In this document: positions 34,467 through 50,701 of the stretch, one piece after another
Position numbering within the stretch: the stretch's first letter is position 1
Layout of the letters: each line of letters starts with the position of its first letter
Assembly: GCA_025526935.1 (NCBI GenBank)
Contig: JAHLKD010000016.1
Span: 584,135 to 648,134, forward strand
Reading direction: 5' to 3'
DNA: 64,000 bases
From: Cladochytrium replicatum
Taxonomy: Eukaryota; Chytridiomycota; Chytridiomycetes; Cladochytriales; Cladochytriaceae
Position numbers and translations under genes: made by a program
The notes under the pieces: generated by a model
What the model saw: only the letters and a program-made list of their open reading frames with translations
Told to the model about the DNA's origin: nothing
Database searches by the model: none

Positions 34467-35526
34467 AAGAACAGCGGATTACCTTTTGAGGATGTTGAAA
34501 TTTGGAATTCGGTTCAGAGATTTTTTTGCAAGTTACGAGAGTCCTTTTGGGCGTTCGCACTGACCTTCCTTACGCTTTTGGTTATTCCCCTTTCTTCACT
34601 CAATGCGGTGAATCAACAGCGGTCCCTATGTTTCATTTGTTTTAAGGAAAACATCTTTCTATGTTGCACGGATTGAATAACTTCAACTTCAAACCCAAAA
34701 CATCCATCCCCATTTTTCCACGCAACTCCAATCCACAATCCCCAGCCGAAGTTGTTCAATTACTGTATTTTATCAACTTAAGTTTTCCTAAAATAATCAC
34801 TGTGTGTTTAACAAGTATGAAAGAACTGGTCAGCATTTGGACAAAGGGAAGTTTCTAAAAAAGTGTTCAGAATGCAAATCGAGTGAACTCGCTTGATGTC
34901 ATTGTAACAATCTATTCATCACGTTTCACCAAATACCCCACATCCAAATACCAAGTGCTGTTCTTTTCTCGTGAAACAATGAAGATATGATTGACTGTGC
35001 ATTATCATATCACGATAATGGGCTCACATGCAGAATTAATTGACTTCACCCTACAGACGCTAACTCCGACAAAACGATTTGACAGAAGGGGAGGGGAAAG
35101 ATGTGCCGACGTTTGATTGAGACCATGGAACCGGTTTGATCAACGGATGACCCACCGCAAGACCGTGTAACACTGTTACAATCAGCAGACACCTACTATC
35201 AATAGTAATCGCTGTTTAAATGTGAACGACCTGTCCCTTTGTCTCACTTTAACAGCCATTAGTTAATGCCATAGTGTCCATTAATTATCGCATCCAAATT
35301 CACACACACATGAACAAGTGTGGCTCTGTTCGGTTGAATCTGTGGCAGTCGAATTCGAGGGGAGGGAGACACCATTGCCATTGTTGTTGTTGTCGTTGTT
35401 GTTGTTGTTGTCACACTGGACACTTCTATTGTCCGAGGAGGAATTGCTACTCGGGATTATTGAACGAGCATCGGTTGTACATCGTAAACACCGCATTACA
35501 GATCTACATCCACTATCGAACACAAC
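34467..35526. other. Intergenic region with TTG microsatellite in MAPK 5' leader
   Basis: A 1060-bp gap, AT-rich with no supported gene. Only short frames without domains are seen. Near the MAPK start, 35381-35411 is a TTG/GTT microsatellite of about ten units with one interruption (GTC), likely inside the 5' untranslated region. Nothing else is recognised. Confidence 0.45.
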
Positions 35527-37547
<2,021 letters not shown>

Positions 37548-37963
37548 ACACCCAAAAAAAATGTTATAACAACGTCCTTCATTCTTGTATTGCCAAACAA
37601 TCCGGAAACGAGACAATGTGTGTGGAGAAGGATTGTGGTTGGGCGAGACAGAGGCTTCATGTTTTATCACTGATGTATTGTTTGAGACTTTTTGGGATGG
37701 TAATGACAGGATTTGCAGCAAACAATAGTTTGAGACTTTTTTGGGATGGAAATATGCAGCCAACAATAGCGGGACCATCGCACATGATATGAGTTGTTGG
37801 TGCAGGAATCGGCATTCGACCAGTAAACCAAGAAGAATATGTGATAGGATCTCTCCAAATAAGATGTTATAGGATCTCTCCAGATTAGATGTAATAGGAT
37901 ATCTCCGAATTAGCGCTTGGACTCCTCCGAATGCAGATGCATCGAGATAGGCGCATACGAGTG
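37548..37963. other. Intergenic downstream of MAPK copy 1
   Basis: A 416-bp stretch. It contains two near-identical copies of TTTGAGACTTTTTTGGGATGG (about 37681-37700 and 37731-37750) and three copies of a motif like ATAGGATCTCTCC (about 37848, 37870 and 37890). These are small local duplications in non-coding DNA. No gene is seen. Confidence 0.4.
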
Positions 37964-38655
37964 TCAGGTCGATTCGTCATATTTAAGGCTCATGACGATG
38001 GAGGTTGGGCTGAGGGGTATGGGCGGTAAGCCCATGAGACTTGGGAGGTTTGGTTGAGTGTCGAGATCGATGGACGATTCGGTGCCAGGGGTTGTTGGTT
38101 CGTGGGATAAGAGGTGGGGGAACTCGACGTGGTTGTGGAGATATGTTGGGTCGCGGTTGAATGTGAATGCGCCGGTGTATAAGCCGAGCTCCTTTGCGCG
38201 CACGGTCGCGAGCCAGTCCCCGCACAACGCCAGATGCGCAACGCGGAAACACGGGTCTAGGGCCCAATACATCCATCAATTCCATCGTTTTCCAGCTTCT
38301 AACGATTGCATGCGCGTGTCACCACTTGCATAAGCCAGCAGGTTTCCCGAGATATCGAGTTTTGTGAAGGAGAAGAAAAGATCCAGAGGCTCTTCGAAGA
38401 ATGAGAACGTCGTCTGAGATCGGTGCCATCGAGACTGGGCACGATAAATTCGGTCTCGGAGATACGGCTGGGTGATTGTTTGGTTATGAGGTTGGAGTGG
38501 GGGATGAGGCAGATTTCGTGGCACATTCGGCGCCCGATCTGGATCGGACCGTCCATGAGCAAACTTTACCATGCACGGCAAGTCATCGCGGCTAGAATCA
38601 CGTCTCGGCTTCTCAGTTGTTCAAACACCAAAAGCACAACTTCTGGAGGCTAAAA
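37964..38655 (-). pseudogene. F-box protein relic
   Basis: On the minus strand an F-box can be read at the 5' end: PPEVVLLVFEQLRSRDVIL followed by AAMTCRAW (about 38649-38570), the expected L-P-x-E...L...D-L...V-C-R-x-W pattern. A TAA directly follows. The frame then continues LLMDGPIQIGRRMCHEI and SETEFIVPSLDGTDL, shifts to FFEEPLDLFFSFTKLDIS and GNLLAYASGD, meets a TGA, and resumes MYWALDPCFRVAHLALCG to the end. Three breaks in one gene suggest decay, though one might be an intron. F-box proteins are SCF ubiquitin-ligase receptors. The following 38656-39242 shows no gene. Confidence 0.45.
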
Positions 38656-39242
38656 AACTCGTCCGCAATGAGCGGTCTGCATTTTCAATTTCTGGTCAAC
38701 AAACAGACTCACCATGAAAGCAGCCCAAGTAACGCATTCCTTCTTTTAGACCTTCGGAGAGCCAGGAGCGATGGTTCTGATGGACGCACAGCAGAAACAA
38801 CAGAAGCCTTGGAGTTATAGCTTATGTGATCGGGCGAGCATTCATGCATCTTCGTGTATTGGCGGCTGGCTTCTTCAGTGGCCGAGCATAATTCGAGCGA
38901 TTGATCACCCCGAGCGTGGGCGATGATTTTGTTCGTTTTGGTTTACTGCGTCCAGGATTGGCCGCGATCGGTATGACAGGCATTTGGTATTGAAGATCGA
39001 GTTGCTACGGCCGAAGAAGTTCAGGTATAAGTGACGGAAAACCATCTCGGGAAAAAAGAGCAGATCATGGAAAGTTTCTGTCAGTCAAAGGGCGATAAAT
39101 TTGACATTGTCACAGAAAGAAATTTAGAAAAACAGTTCTTAGGAGATAGCGATTTACAGAAAGAAAATCATCACCAGAGCATGATACAATACCACACAAA
39201 CTTATGAGATACAAATAAGCATTCTTGCAGACAAAAAGTAAA

Positions 39243-42200
39243 TTATGCATCAGCCAACTTCAGTTTCGCCTTCAACCGGTCCTCCTCCACAGTCCACGCT
39301 TCGCACTTCTTCGCCGAAGCACCCAGCTGCCTTCCCAAATAATCGATTCGGCTCTCAATCCCCCTTCGTGCCTCCGGTCCAACCGACGCAACTCCGCCCG
39401 TGGCAAGAACATTTGACAACTTTGTCAATTCGTCCTCCCAGTCCCGGATCTTGCCCTCCTCCTTCGACATCAACCGTTTCAAAGTGCGCACACCCATGGT
39501 CGCAGAGAGCTTGGTGTCGGCGACCATGCGCTGGAAAGCGACGCGGTAGACGGGACGGCCGGCACGGACGGAGGACGGTCGGCTGTTCTGGTGAATCACG
39601 TTGATGAGACCGGCTGATTCCATCTGCGAGAGCGCTTCTTCGTCGCCCCAGAAGAGAGGGTTCATTCGCAGCTCGTCATAGCCAACCTGAATTAAGCAAA
39701 TGGAATTCAGTTACAGAATTCAATAAATCCAAAGTGGTCGTGCCTCTTCGTGTTTGCCGAGAAGTTGTATCACTTTCCACAGCTGCTCTGTCCTCCATGG
39801 GATGCTCTTCTTTGTCTCGGCAGAATCGTCAGCTAGACCGACCTTTCTGATCTCAGCAATAGACTTTGCAACAATGTCATTGAACGCATCTGTGAAGAGT
39901 TGGTAAGTTGTAACCACCAAAAGATGAAGGTTGACAAACTCACCAGGAGCCGGGGCACCGGCCTTGATCTTCTGAATCAACAACTCCAAATCTGTCAACC
40001 GTCCACCCAAGGCCTCGACCGAACTCATCAATTCCGACGATGCAAAAACAAGTCCCAGCCTCGCCCGCACGAAATTCATCGAGTTCTCCGTGTCCGCATC
40101 AGCCAAATGTACCAGCTCCAAAGTCTTGTTGGCCTGCTGCCTGCTCAAAACGCGCGGAGCGCTCGGGTTGTTGCTGATAAACACGACGTGCGCGATACGG
40201 TTCTCTTCCAGCATCGCGCCCCAGCGCGCCAGGGTCTCATAGAGGAAATCGTTGCGGGATTTTTCTTTGGTCATGAAGCCGTCGATCACGACGACGGGGT
40301 AAACGATGTCGGCGGGGGGTCCGGCGGGGATGGGGACGGTGGGACCGTCGCCGACATCGATTTCGCTCTTGGAGGAAGCTTTGATTTCGTCTTTGTTTCC
40401 GGATCTCTCAGAGATTTTACGGGCCTTCTCGCTCTGCTCGTGGGTCAGGTTCTCCAAAGCAAGGGTTGTCATTTCGAGCATGTGCTCGATCTGAGCCTCA
40501 GTGTTTATTGCGAGTCCTAGGAAAGTTGGAAGAGTTCAGTTTCAAGGAAAGATGAGTTTTCAATTAATCATACCAGCCTTTGCACCAGTCAACGCAGTGA
40601 CGATAGTGTCGGCAAAACCAGAAATCGAGTTCCAGAAACTAAAGACGGGGAAGTAACCGATCTGGGCGGCCAAGCGAGAAGAGAATGCAATTTCAGACTG
40701 GTCCACAAGGTCTTGGCAGTTTACAACAAGCTTGTAGCTAACCGATTCGCACGTAACAATTTAGACAATAGGTCAGCTATTTGGCACAATCACAACTCAC
40801 GGAAGGTTTTCGACGGCTTTCATCACTAAGTCGGACTTGCCGCTTCCGCGAGGTCCGGAAACGAGAACAAAGTTGTCCGGAGTCTCTTGTAGGTACTTTT
40901 TCAGCCTTTCAGCTTCAATCTTTCGAGCGCTCCATACGTCCTCCGCCTCAATGTGATTTTCCTGCTTGTTCATCTTTGCTCCAAACAAACGTGCCGTTCT
41001 CTGGATCAAAGTCACTTGCTGGTCATGCAACCAATGCACCGCCATGTTGATGTACTTTGATGCGGTATACTTTTTGGTCAGTTTGTTCTGGATGTAAAAC
41101 ACTCGAATAGGGCTTTAAAAAGGTGGTTATCACCACTACAAAATCAAATCGTCAAAGACTTACTCGAAAATAATGTATGTGATGCCAGCGAAAAGACCGA
41201 GACCGATGATGAGAGCGATTCGTTGGTGTGCAGCAATCCATTCAAATCCGCGATACCTACTACTGCGCTGTTGAAGCGAACATCAGCGACTGAATAACAT
41301 GAGAAGGTCGCTTCAGCAACTCACTTTATCATAGTGAATAGAGATGCGAGTGCCATCGATAACATCGCCATGAACACAATTCTTTGCTCTGATAGCCTGG
41401 GTTTTTCTCAAGAATTGTACAGTGGCGTATCGTGGGTCCTCCTTTGATGAAGCGGGAAGCATGGTGATGTCCATGATTCTTCCAAAGGGACGGAATTCCT
41501 TAAAGAGCTGTTCGAGGTGGACATCCGGGCCATCGAACTCCACGCGAAGGCTATTAATCAGGGGATTACTTGATGACGATTCGAGCATTCAATTATTCTT
41601 CATGGACTTACAACTCGACGGTGGCCTGCCGGGCATATCTTCGACCCAAGGTTCTCCACGGACAGGGAGCACGTCGATTCTGTTCAAGTTGAACCATGCT
41701 ACGGGTGCGCGCTTGTCCAGTTGCAGCTTGACAAACTTTGCAACGTCGTCGGTGGACTCAATCGGTTTTTCCACCATCGCCTTTCCATCCACAAGTTCAG
41801 GTTCCGAAGTAACCGCGGCAGCCTTATCGACTTCGTAGTACACGTACACACCGCCCTCTTTCCTATTCGACTCGAGCCTCACAGATGAAAATTCGAGACT
41901 GCCGGGAAGTTTTTTGGGCATAAAAACTTCTCGCACTTCCTTCTCGACCGATTGGCTCAGGAAGCGGGCGACGTAACGACGCGGGTCGAGGAGGCCTGTG
42001 TTCAAGGGATAGACATTTTCGAACCAGAGAGTGCCTTTTATGATGTTCCCCGTTGATCCGACGGCTGTGGTAGAAGGTGAGTGCGCTATGGATGCATCAT
42101 CGTTGAGTGAACGGGTTGTTGAGATCGCGCGCAGCTGAGCTGATTGCGGGAGTGATCTTGCGGCGAAGAAGCGATAAGACTGAGCTGAGAGCGGGCGAGA

Positions 42201-42248
42201 GAGGGCAGCAGCGCGCCACGCAGGGGTAGAAGCCCCGAGGGCGAGCAT
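39243..42248 (-). CDS. YME2: Mitochondrial escape protein 2 (Yme2/RNA12)
   Basis: Inner-membrane protein that affects mitochondrial DNA maintenance and nucleoid structure. Start chosen at the ATG at 42248, giving an Arg/Ala/Ser-rich presequence (RPLSAQSYRFFAARSLPQS). Then LWFENVYPLNTGLLDPRR, a family signature, followed by an RRM-like domain (LRVEFDGPDVHLEQLFKEF, DPRYATVQFL). A membrane segment (RIALIIGLGLFAGITYIIF) comes next, then a long C-terminal P-loop domain with Walker A VSGPRGSGKSD and a hydrophobic strand YPVVVIDGFM as Walker B candidate. FLYETLARWGAMLEENRIAHV and ISNNPSAPRVLSR match the family. It ends in a coiled-coil-like Lys/Glu region. At least seven small introns. Convergent with no near neighbour. 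Confidence 0.9.
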
Positions 42249-42994
42249 TTCAGCCAAGTCAAAGACAGGAAGAGAAGCCAATCAAACGTTTGAACGCGTT
42301 GGGACGAGAAGGCGATGAATGATCCATGTATCTATCATTGATCTACTTTAAGTCGGTGGATGAATATAACAAGTGGAAATCATCGATGCCACGGGAAAAA
42401 TTAGCATGAATGACTCGAAACACAGTCTATTTTGAAAGCCCAAGATTAGATCAACCAAATTTTCTTAGAAGAAGCGTCATTTGATCAGTTCTCGTTTGTT
42501 CATTCTCTTCGTTTGGATGTTTGGATTGCCGAATGTTAGTGTGGGGGATTTGCACGTCGAATGTCGATCACCACCCCCTTTTCGAAGATCCCACAAACAC
42601 AACACCAGATCGCGGACCCCCAAATGACAATACCTACTTACTGCTCAATCCCAAAAATGCTCTCCCGTCCTTCTCAGTCGCTCTCGTCTTCTAAAAACTT
42701 AACTCTCGGAACCCTCCGACATGCACCATCCCGTCCCATGTCTGTTTGATTGCCGTTCAACAATTTTTCGTGTCTCATGCACCAGTGGGTGTTGAGCAAA
42801 CAAACAAGCGAAGCATTTCTTTGGCATAATCAAGCCATGACATTCGTTGCATGATGAAAAATGCATAAATTCCAGCACAAACTTTTGCTGCATGATCGAC
42901 GTGATGTAAGATGGAAGGACCGACCTCCCCCACAGCCGTATAAAAAGCCTGGACAAACGTGGCTGCTGAATACACTCCGCGGAAATTTGCGAAG
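42249..42994. promoter_or_regulatory. Divergent region with TATA box for the cellulase
   Basis: About 750 bp between the divergent YME2 and cellulase starts. TATAAAAAG lies at 42939-42947, 56 bp upstream of the cellulase ATG, which is a strong core-promoter signal as expected for a highly inducible secreted enzyme. The rest has a C-rich stretch (about 42570-42680) but no ORF with a recognisable domain. Confidence 0.55.
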
Positions 42995-44422
42995 ATGGTT
43001 GCATTCACTCTTCTGTCTGCCGTTGCCGTACTTCAGATCGCCACCGGCGCTGAGGCTCTTCTTTCTTTGCCGTACAAGAAGTGCGACACTGGATCGGGAT
43101 GCCAAACCAGGTCGACTTCCATCATCATGGTATGATTCAGTTTGTATGTACTGGTTGGACATCAACTTATATGGTTGATTTTATCAGGACGGTCCCCGCC
43201 AGGACTACAGCGCCTTGCAAGTGTTCCAATCCGGAAGCGATGGCCTGTTGTTGACTGCCCCGCTTTCGGTACGTTTTTCTTTTATGCGACGCCCGCTGTT
43301 CATCTGAGGCTAACTATCCCTGCTCGTTATAGCGCTCCTACGTTGTTGATCCCAGTGGTTCCAAGTACGAGATGTTTTACTTGAAGAACCGTCAGATTTC
43401 CATCGACATCGACATCTCCAAGGTCCAGTGCGGTTACAACGCGGCCTTCTACTTCTCCAGCATGAACAAAAACGCGGCCATCGGTACTGGTTACTGTGAC
43501 GCCCAAGGAACGAACTGTAATGAGATGGACAACTTTGAAGGGAACTACGGATCTGTTGCCAGCACAATGCACTCGTGCTCCTTCAACACTGGTAATGAAA
43601 CAAATATCGCGATTTTGAGTGGAAGTTAAAATCGAACCATACTGTATTTAGGCACTTGCGACCCCTGGGGTTGCGGTATCAACACCTACAACAACAACCT
43701 CCAGATTGGCCCCGGTCTCACTATCGACACCCGACAAAAGTTCACCCTCACCACAAAGTTCTACACCAACACTGGCACCGACTCAGGAACCCTCAACAAG
43801 ATCGAGTTTGTGTACAGCCAGAACGGCCGATCCGTCACCACCATGCAGCTCACAGAAGACAACTGCAAGAGCGGAAAGTACTGGACTGTCTCCGAAGGCA
43901 TGCCGGCTCTCTCCAAGGCGCTTGACAACGGTCAGGTCATGATCTTCTCGTTCTGGGGAACGGGTGGAGACAGCATGTCGTGGCTCGACGGAGGCGCGAA
44001 CGCCAACCCCCGTTGCAAGGAAGTTTCCACCGGCACCAACCGTGTCACGTTCAACAACATTGTCGTCGAGTATGGTTTTTGTAATGATTGAGGTGGTTCT
44101 GCATTTGCTCATGTGTTGCGCATTTTTTTTAGCTACCTGAACGGTGCTCGCCCCCCGACTTCGTCGACCCCGCCCCAGGCCACCACCACTACCTCCAGGC
44201 CAACTGGCTCGCCTGTTACTTCCCCTCCCCCCAGTGGCGGCGGAAACTGCGCGGCCAAGTACGGACAGTGCGGTGGAAACGGATGGGCTGGCCCGACTTG
44301 CTGTCAATCGGGTTCGACTTGCACCAAGAGCAACGACTGTAAGGGGTCCTCGATATTGCATTCCGATTAGCTTGGCTTAATGATATTCCTCTCCTATGCT
44401 AGGGTACTCTCAATGTCTGTGA
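42995..44422 (+). CDS. Compact GH7 cellulase with CBM1 (6 exons)
   Basis: Secreted glycoside hydrolase family 7 enzyme (endoglucanase or cellobiohydrolase) with a C-terminal cellulose-binding domain. Exons: 42995-43129, 43188-43268, 43333-43591, 43652-44069, 44133-44338, 44403-44422 (372 aa). Signal peptide at about residues 1-20. Catalytic motif NEMDNFEGN holds the E-x-D-x-x-E triad (nucleophile Glu, assisting Asp, acid/base Glu). Supporting motifs are [30 protein letters not shown] and [14 protein letters not shown] Thr/Pro/Ser linker leads to the CBM1 ([15 protein letters not shown]...NDWYSQCL), whose last aromatic residues are created by the final intron. The catalytic part is only about 270 aa against roughly 370-430 in known GH7; the N-terminal Cys-rich loops and some exo-loops are missing, which favours an endoglucanase. 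Confidence 0.92.
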
Positions 44423-46193
44423 ACATACAAAAAATTATGATGGCTCATAAGCTCCCAGCCCGCCATATGACTCGCGCGGGAAAGGAAACATGAGATTCTC
44501 TGAATACCTCATCGACGAACACCTTCGAAGAGAAGGCTCTAATTATTCTACCTAAATACTGTTCGTCTGAATGTTAATTTACGCTATGATAAGTCATGAA
44601 TAAACCTAATTTCTGGTTACGAAGAGTCCAAATAGCAGGGCAGCGAAATCTAGTCGGTCACGGAGCTAGGAGCAAAGCCAGAGCTGCTACGTTGGAAATC
44701 CGTTTTTGCAAACAACTTTTGTTTTGAGTCGAAAAGTTTGGGTTGGATACATTTTTGGTTCAATGTTTTGGTTCCTCATTCGATCTTGTTCATTACTTAC
44801 ATTACGTACTTACTTTTTCATCGACCGTTTATGGATCACAAGCATCATCGCAAGGTTTCTTGTCTAAACAATCGATCCGACCACTCAGCCTTCCCGCATT
44901 GCAATCATGAAGCCCATAGCCATCGGAAGAGCATTTCGATTCGATGGTCAGTGCACTCGAGCTGTCTCCAGGTATTCCAGAACACTTTCGCCCAACGAGA
45001 CCCGTGAAAAAAACATGATTACGTCATCAAACTTGTGGGAAACTTTTCGTATGTTTTACCGTCGCCGTTCGTTTCAACTTGGCGAGCGAAACGGATGGAT
45101 CTCTGTCCGATGAAAAGGTTCGATGGCGCAACGCTGGCGAGTTGGTTTATGAGTGTGGAGGTTTGAAAGCGGAGATTCAGAAGGGCTTTTTGGAATGTAC
45201 CGTGCTCTCCAACGTAAATGTCCGCTTTTTGTTGTAATGTGCCACGCCTCTATTATGTCTAATAAGCTAACCAATGGCACCCGACGCAATCAGAAACTTA
45301 GCTCGGATTGCGGACATGCTTGATAAGTGTGGGGATTCTATTCTTAGGGGAAGGATAAAAATTGAGGATTTATTGGCTCGAGTGTTACGAAAGCAGCGAC
45401 ATGCATCTATTGTTTGAATTTTTAATCAAGCGTGAGTCTCTGGAGGTAAAACATATGCAAACAAACGGCAAAGCAGGCATCTTACGCAGGCGAGGAAACC
45501 AGAGAGCGGAAATCCAAACTGCTGCTCCTGTAGCTGAGCTTTTCAGCCGCTTAGGTGGTTTCCAGGCTGAAAAAAGGTCTTTCAGGTTCCAGCAAACGGG
45601 CAACGACCAACGGCTAGTGTTCTCGTTGCTCAGATCCATCCAACCAAACTGATCCTAGAAGGGACAAACCGTCGGCGCATATGGGGCATGACATGGTCAA
45701 AGTCGTTTTCAAATTCTGCCGTAAGCAAATTCTCTTCCGAAAGCTGTACCTCCCTCTCTGTCCTCTACACCACCTTTTCAACACATTCTTCATTTCCCAC
45801 CAAGCCACGGCAAAACAAACGGAAGAGTTTGATGAGACGTTTCTTTTCTTTCGAGGGAGTGGGGAGGCACTATTTATAGTTGAATGGATGCTACAAAAGG
45901 CTTGTGTCAAAGTTGCGGTTGAGCTAAACAATACATATGGCAGACAACCGAAAGTGGTGCGAGGTTAATAATCGCACCAAGAGCCTTGAGTGGGCTAATT
46001 CAGTAGTCCTGTCTAGTGGCTGTGACTGCGCCCTTGCCTGCTGCATGTACCTTGCGTGGTGAATTGAAGCCATTTTCAACTGACTTACTCTCGACTCGTT
46101 CGGATTAGCGACCTCGGTTGTTTATTCTACTCTCTCCTCCTTCTCGCCACTCTCACTCCATATCCCCCCCGCTGACACCGAGACGCCATTGGC
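44423..46193. other. Intergenic region with a possible gene relic (44906-45415)
   Basis: A 1.77-kb gap. Within it, plus-strand pieces look coding but do not join cleanly: MKPIAIGRAFRFDGQC (about 44907), LSDEKVRWRNAGELVYECGG with AEIQKGFLECTVLSN (about 45102-45222), and NLARIADMLDKCGDS then KIEDLLARVLRKQ ending at about 45415. They could be exons of a small helical (TPR-like) gene or a decayed copy. No family is certain. 45416-46193 holds the presumed promoter of MAPK copy 2 and shows nothing else. Confidence 0.3.
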
Positions 46194-47929
<1,736 letters not shown>

Positions 47930-49204
47930 GTAGATTGAAAAGGTTAAAAAGCACACAAACACAACAGCTGTAGAAGCTTGGGCGGTTTGGTTTTCTCCTT
48001 TATTTTTTCCATCTTTACATCCATATTTGGATGCAACTACAATTTGGCTTTAGTTTGATGGATTTTATGAGCTTTCTAATGTTTCGTGAGCTAGCACCTT
48101 CCTTTTTGCTTTGAGTCGTCTTTCATTCTCTGTATTATGTCTCTTCAGAGCCTCTTAAAATCATAAGGGACAATCTTCCCTTCACAAGAAAAGGCTATTA
48201 AGTTGCAAATTTTATTTTATTTCGTTTCTCGTTCGATTTCCCAGAGCTTTTCTTCTCTCCCGTTTTACACTGTCAGCTTCCCCTCGATTTCCTCTCTCTC
48301 ACACAAGATGCCTATCGTTGGTCTATTCATTTGTCTATTTGTGCAAAGTTAAAGTTTGTCTCCAAATGAATGATCTTCTTTCGCTCGTAGGTTCTGCCCT
48401 TCGTGTGTGTTGTTAGTTGGGTAGCTCGTCCATTCCGCCAATGCCAATGTGTTTTAATATTCGATAGATGGTTTTCAAGTAAGCCAGCTCACAGTCATTT
48501 TCCAGTCCAGTTACGTTCAAATTATGATTTTAATGGTTGTGATAAGGAACTTGGACGCATCCGAAGAATCCTCTTCTCAGTCATACATATTCCCAGACTG
48601 AACACCCCAAGCTGGGACGAGACGGAACCAACTACGACCGAAGATGCGTATGATAATGGAGCTTGACGAGGAACTGGAGTGTCGTGGCCATTGATCTCGG
48701 TGTGCTATCCATCTCTTTGAAGCTTGTCTATCATAAATTGCCAGCTAAATTCACATGCACAAGTGAATTGAAGAATATATTGTTTCATTCCATCATGAGG
48801 GTTTTATTCGCAGAAAAGAGACCTGTCAAACTTGCACTCTACACAAATGTGCCGTCCTGCCATATATCAATACACATGTGACCACGTTCCTCTCTACACA
48901 AGAGCTAGTAGAGACTCACAAGACCCCAGCCTCGTGGGATACAGGGGACGGTTGGAGCAGAGGGCGGTTGGAGCAGAGAACGGTGGGACGTGTGGAGGCA
49001 CTAGTGTGGACAATAGATAAATCGATCTGTGGTTCCCAGTCATTGAGGAGGGGGGTGAACCGAATATGAACATAAGAAGGTACAGTCTAGTAAACTTTCG
49101 ACAACCTCCGTACGTCAACAAAACATAAGTCCCACATGTTGCACAATCAGCTCCAGTGCTGGAATGTCCAAACTTTCCGCTGGATCGCAACTTCTTACCT
49201 TAAT
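47930..49204. other. Intergenic, nothing recognised
   Basis: About 1.27 kb between MAPK copy 2 and a relic on the opposite strand. AT-rich in its first half. A short direct repeat GGTTGGAGCAGAG occurs twice near 48951-48980. No gene, RNA or mobile-element remnant is recognised. Confidence 0.4.
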
Positions 49205-50640
49205 CTTCGCGGTTTGTTTTCACAGCAACGGATTTGGCTGCGGTGTAGACGGCGTAGGCGGGCATGTGTGTAACTTTGGCCGCTGGCTTATCGGAGTCAC
49301 ACCATGAGAAGGTGTGGTTGCACCAGGGGTCAAGACACTGTAGCGCTCATTGCCACATTCGGAACATTGCATAATCGAGTGCATTGTGCTCAAATTGGCA
49401 GTTGCATTGTGGGCATTGAAACATGAAAGGAGATGATCTGTCGTGGACAGATAGTCTGAATGGCTCAAGTTAATTCGTATGAGTAGCCCAGAGCTGCAGA
49501 TGGTGTTCAGGGGGCTCGTAATCTAGTCCACGTAGTGCATGCGTAATGAAACAATCAGAACTAAGAGATGTTGTGGTGAACCCTAATTGGAGAAGGATAT
49601 ACTTCGTTGTAACATAATTGAGTAGAGTTGATCCTGAGATTCTTACACGTCTTTCAACTATTGTGTGTCCATCGTAAGGTACAGCTGTTCCCAATAAGTA
49701 GAATTACTGCGATTACCAAAGTAGTGACTCAATCATTCATGAATTCTTTGGTCTTGTTCAGGAACAAAGAATACAACTGACTGAAGTGTAACATCATAGA
49801 AGACATGTAACTAGGTGTTCTCACCATCATACATACATATTACTCCTCCTGAGTAAACGATTGTTACCAGCTTAACAATTATCATTGAAAGGTCTCTCCA
49901 CGTCCCGCATTGAGAACTCCTGGACGTCGCCAGTCTATCTGGTTTGGCGTGGTATGTTTGTATATAGTTATTAAAGTGACTGTAATAAGTCCAGTAGCTT
50001 GTATAATCCAACAATTGAATGCGTTAAATCAATGATCACTCACAATCTCTAGAAGCTGAAATTCGAATTGAGTTTGCTCGACTCCAAAGAAATTGTGCAT
50101 ATCCTTGTAGTTTTGCAAGGGATTCAACCTAGAATGTTATTATACTTCTAATCATGCAAGGACCAAGAACATAAATATGGGCATGCCAGAACATTGCGAC
50201 ATCCAGTGGCGGATGAACAACTTCGCCTTGGCTTCCCTTGAACTCATTTCCTGAAAATGAATGTGCATCAAGCAAACTCCACCTTCATTCAAATAGTTGA
50301 TTTACCGAAAAATTCAGCCATTTCAGAAACTCGAGCCATTTGTGTACTGCAACTCTGCTCCACAGAAAAATGCCCAATCAAGTAAATCACCTCGTTTATT
50401 GGTTGGAAACGATGAAGGAAACACAAATGAGAGATGATCATTTCTATATCATAGAGGTCAGTTTACGCAAATAGCGTGATTTGGAAATATGGCAACCAAT
50501 TACCACAGATTCGAGTTTGTCCACAATCTGGTTATCGTTAGATGTTGAGTTCCAGGCGAGGAACCTCAAAATTTTTGTAAAAGGACACGGAGGATATTCA
50601 GCATTAATTTCTCCCAGAAAATAACCCAAAACAACTTCCT
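49205..50640 (-). pseudogene. DUF1399/GRDP-like gene, probably 5'-truncated
   Basis: On the minus strand a series of exons reads like a glycine-rich-domain-containing (DUF1399) protein. In order: LGYFLGEINAEYPPCPFTKI with WNSTSNDNQIVDKLESV (from about 50629), EMIISHLCFLHRFQP with SVEQSCSTQMARVSEMAEFF, then GEVVHPPLDVAMFWHAHIY, whose H-P-P-L-D-V-A...W-H-x-H block is the family hallmark. LNPLQNYKDMHNFFG follows in another frame. A C-terminal piece SIMQCSECGNERYSV has a Cys pair and the frame ends near 49220. Introns fit between the first exons. However, no ATG precedes the first exon (an in-frame TAG does), and the join after HAHIY does not work in phase. Probably a damaged gene. Function of the family is unclear. 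Confidence 0.4.
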
Positions 50641-50701
50641 TTCCAGACTAACGGTTACTTCCTAAAAAGGCTACATTGCACTTCGCGACCCCCAATCGCA
50701 A

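Noticed and set aside
45614-45931. A 105-codon minus-strand frame and overlapping plus-strand frames upstream of MAPK copy 2
   Set aside because: Different frames on both strands are open over the same bases and none has a motif; likely chance in the promoter region.
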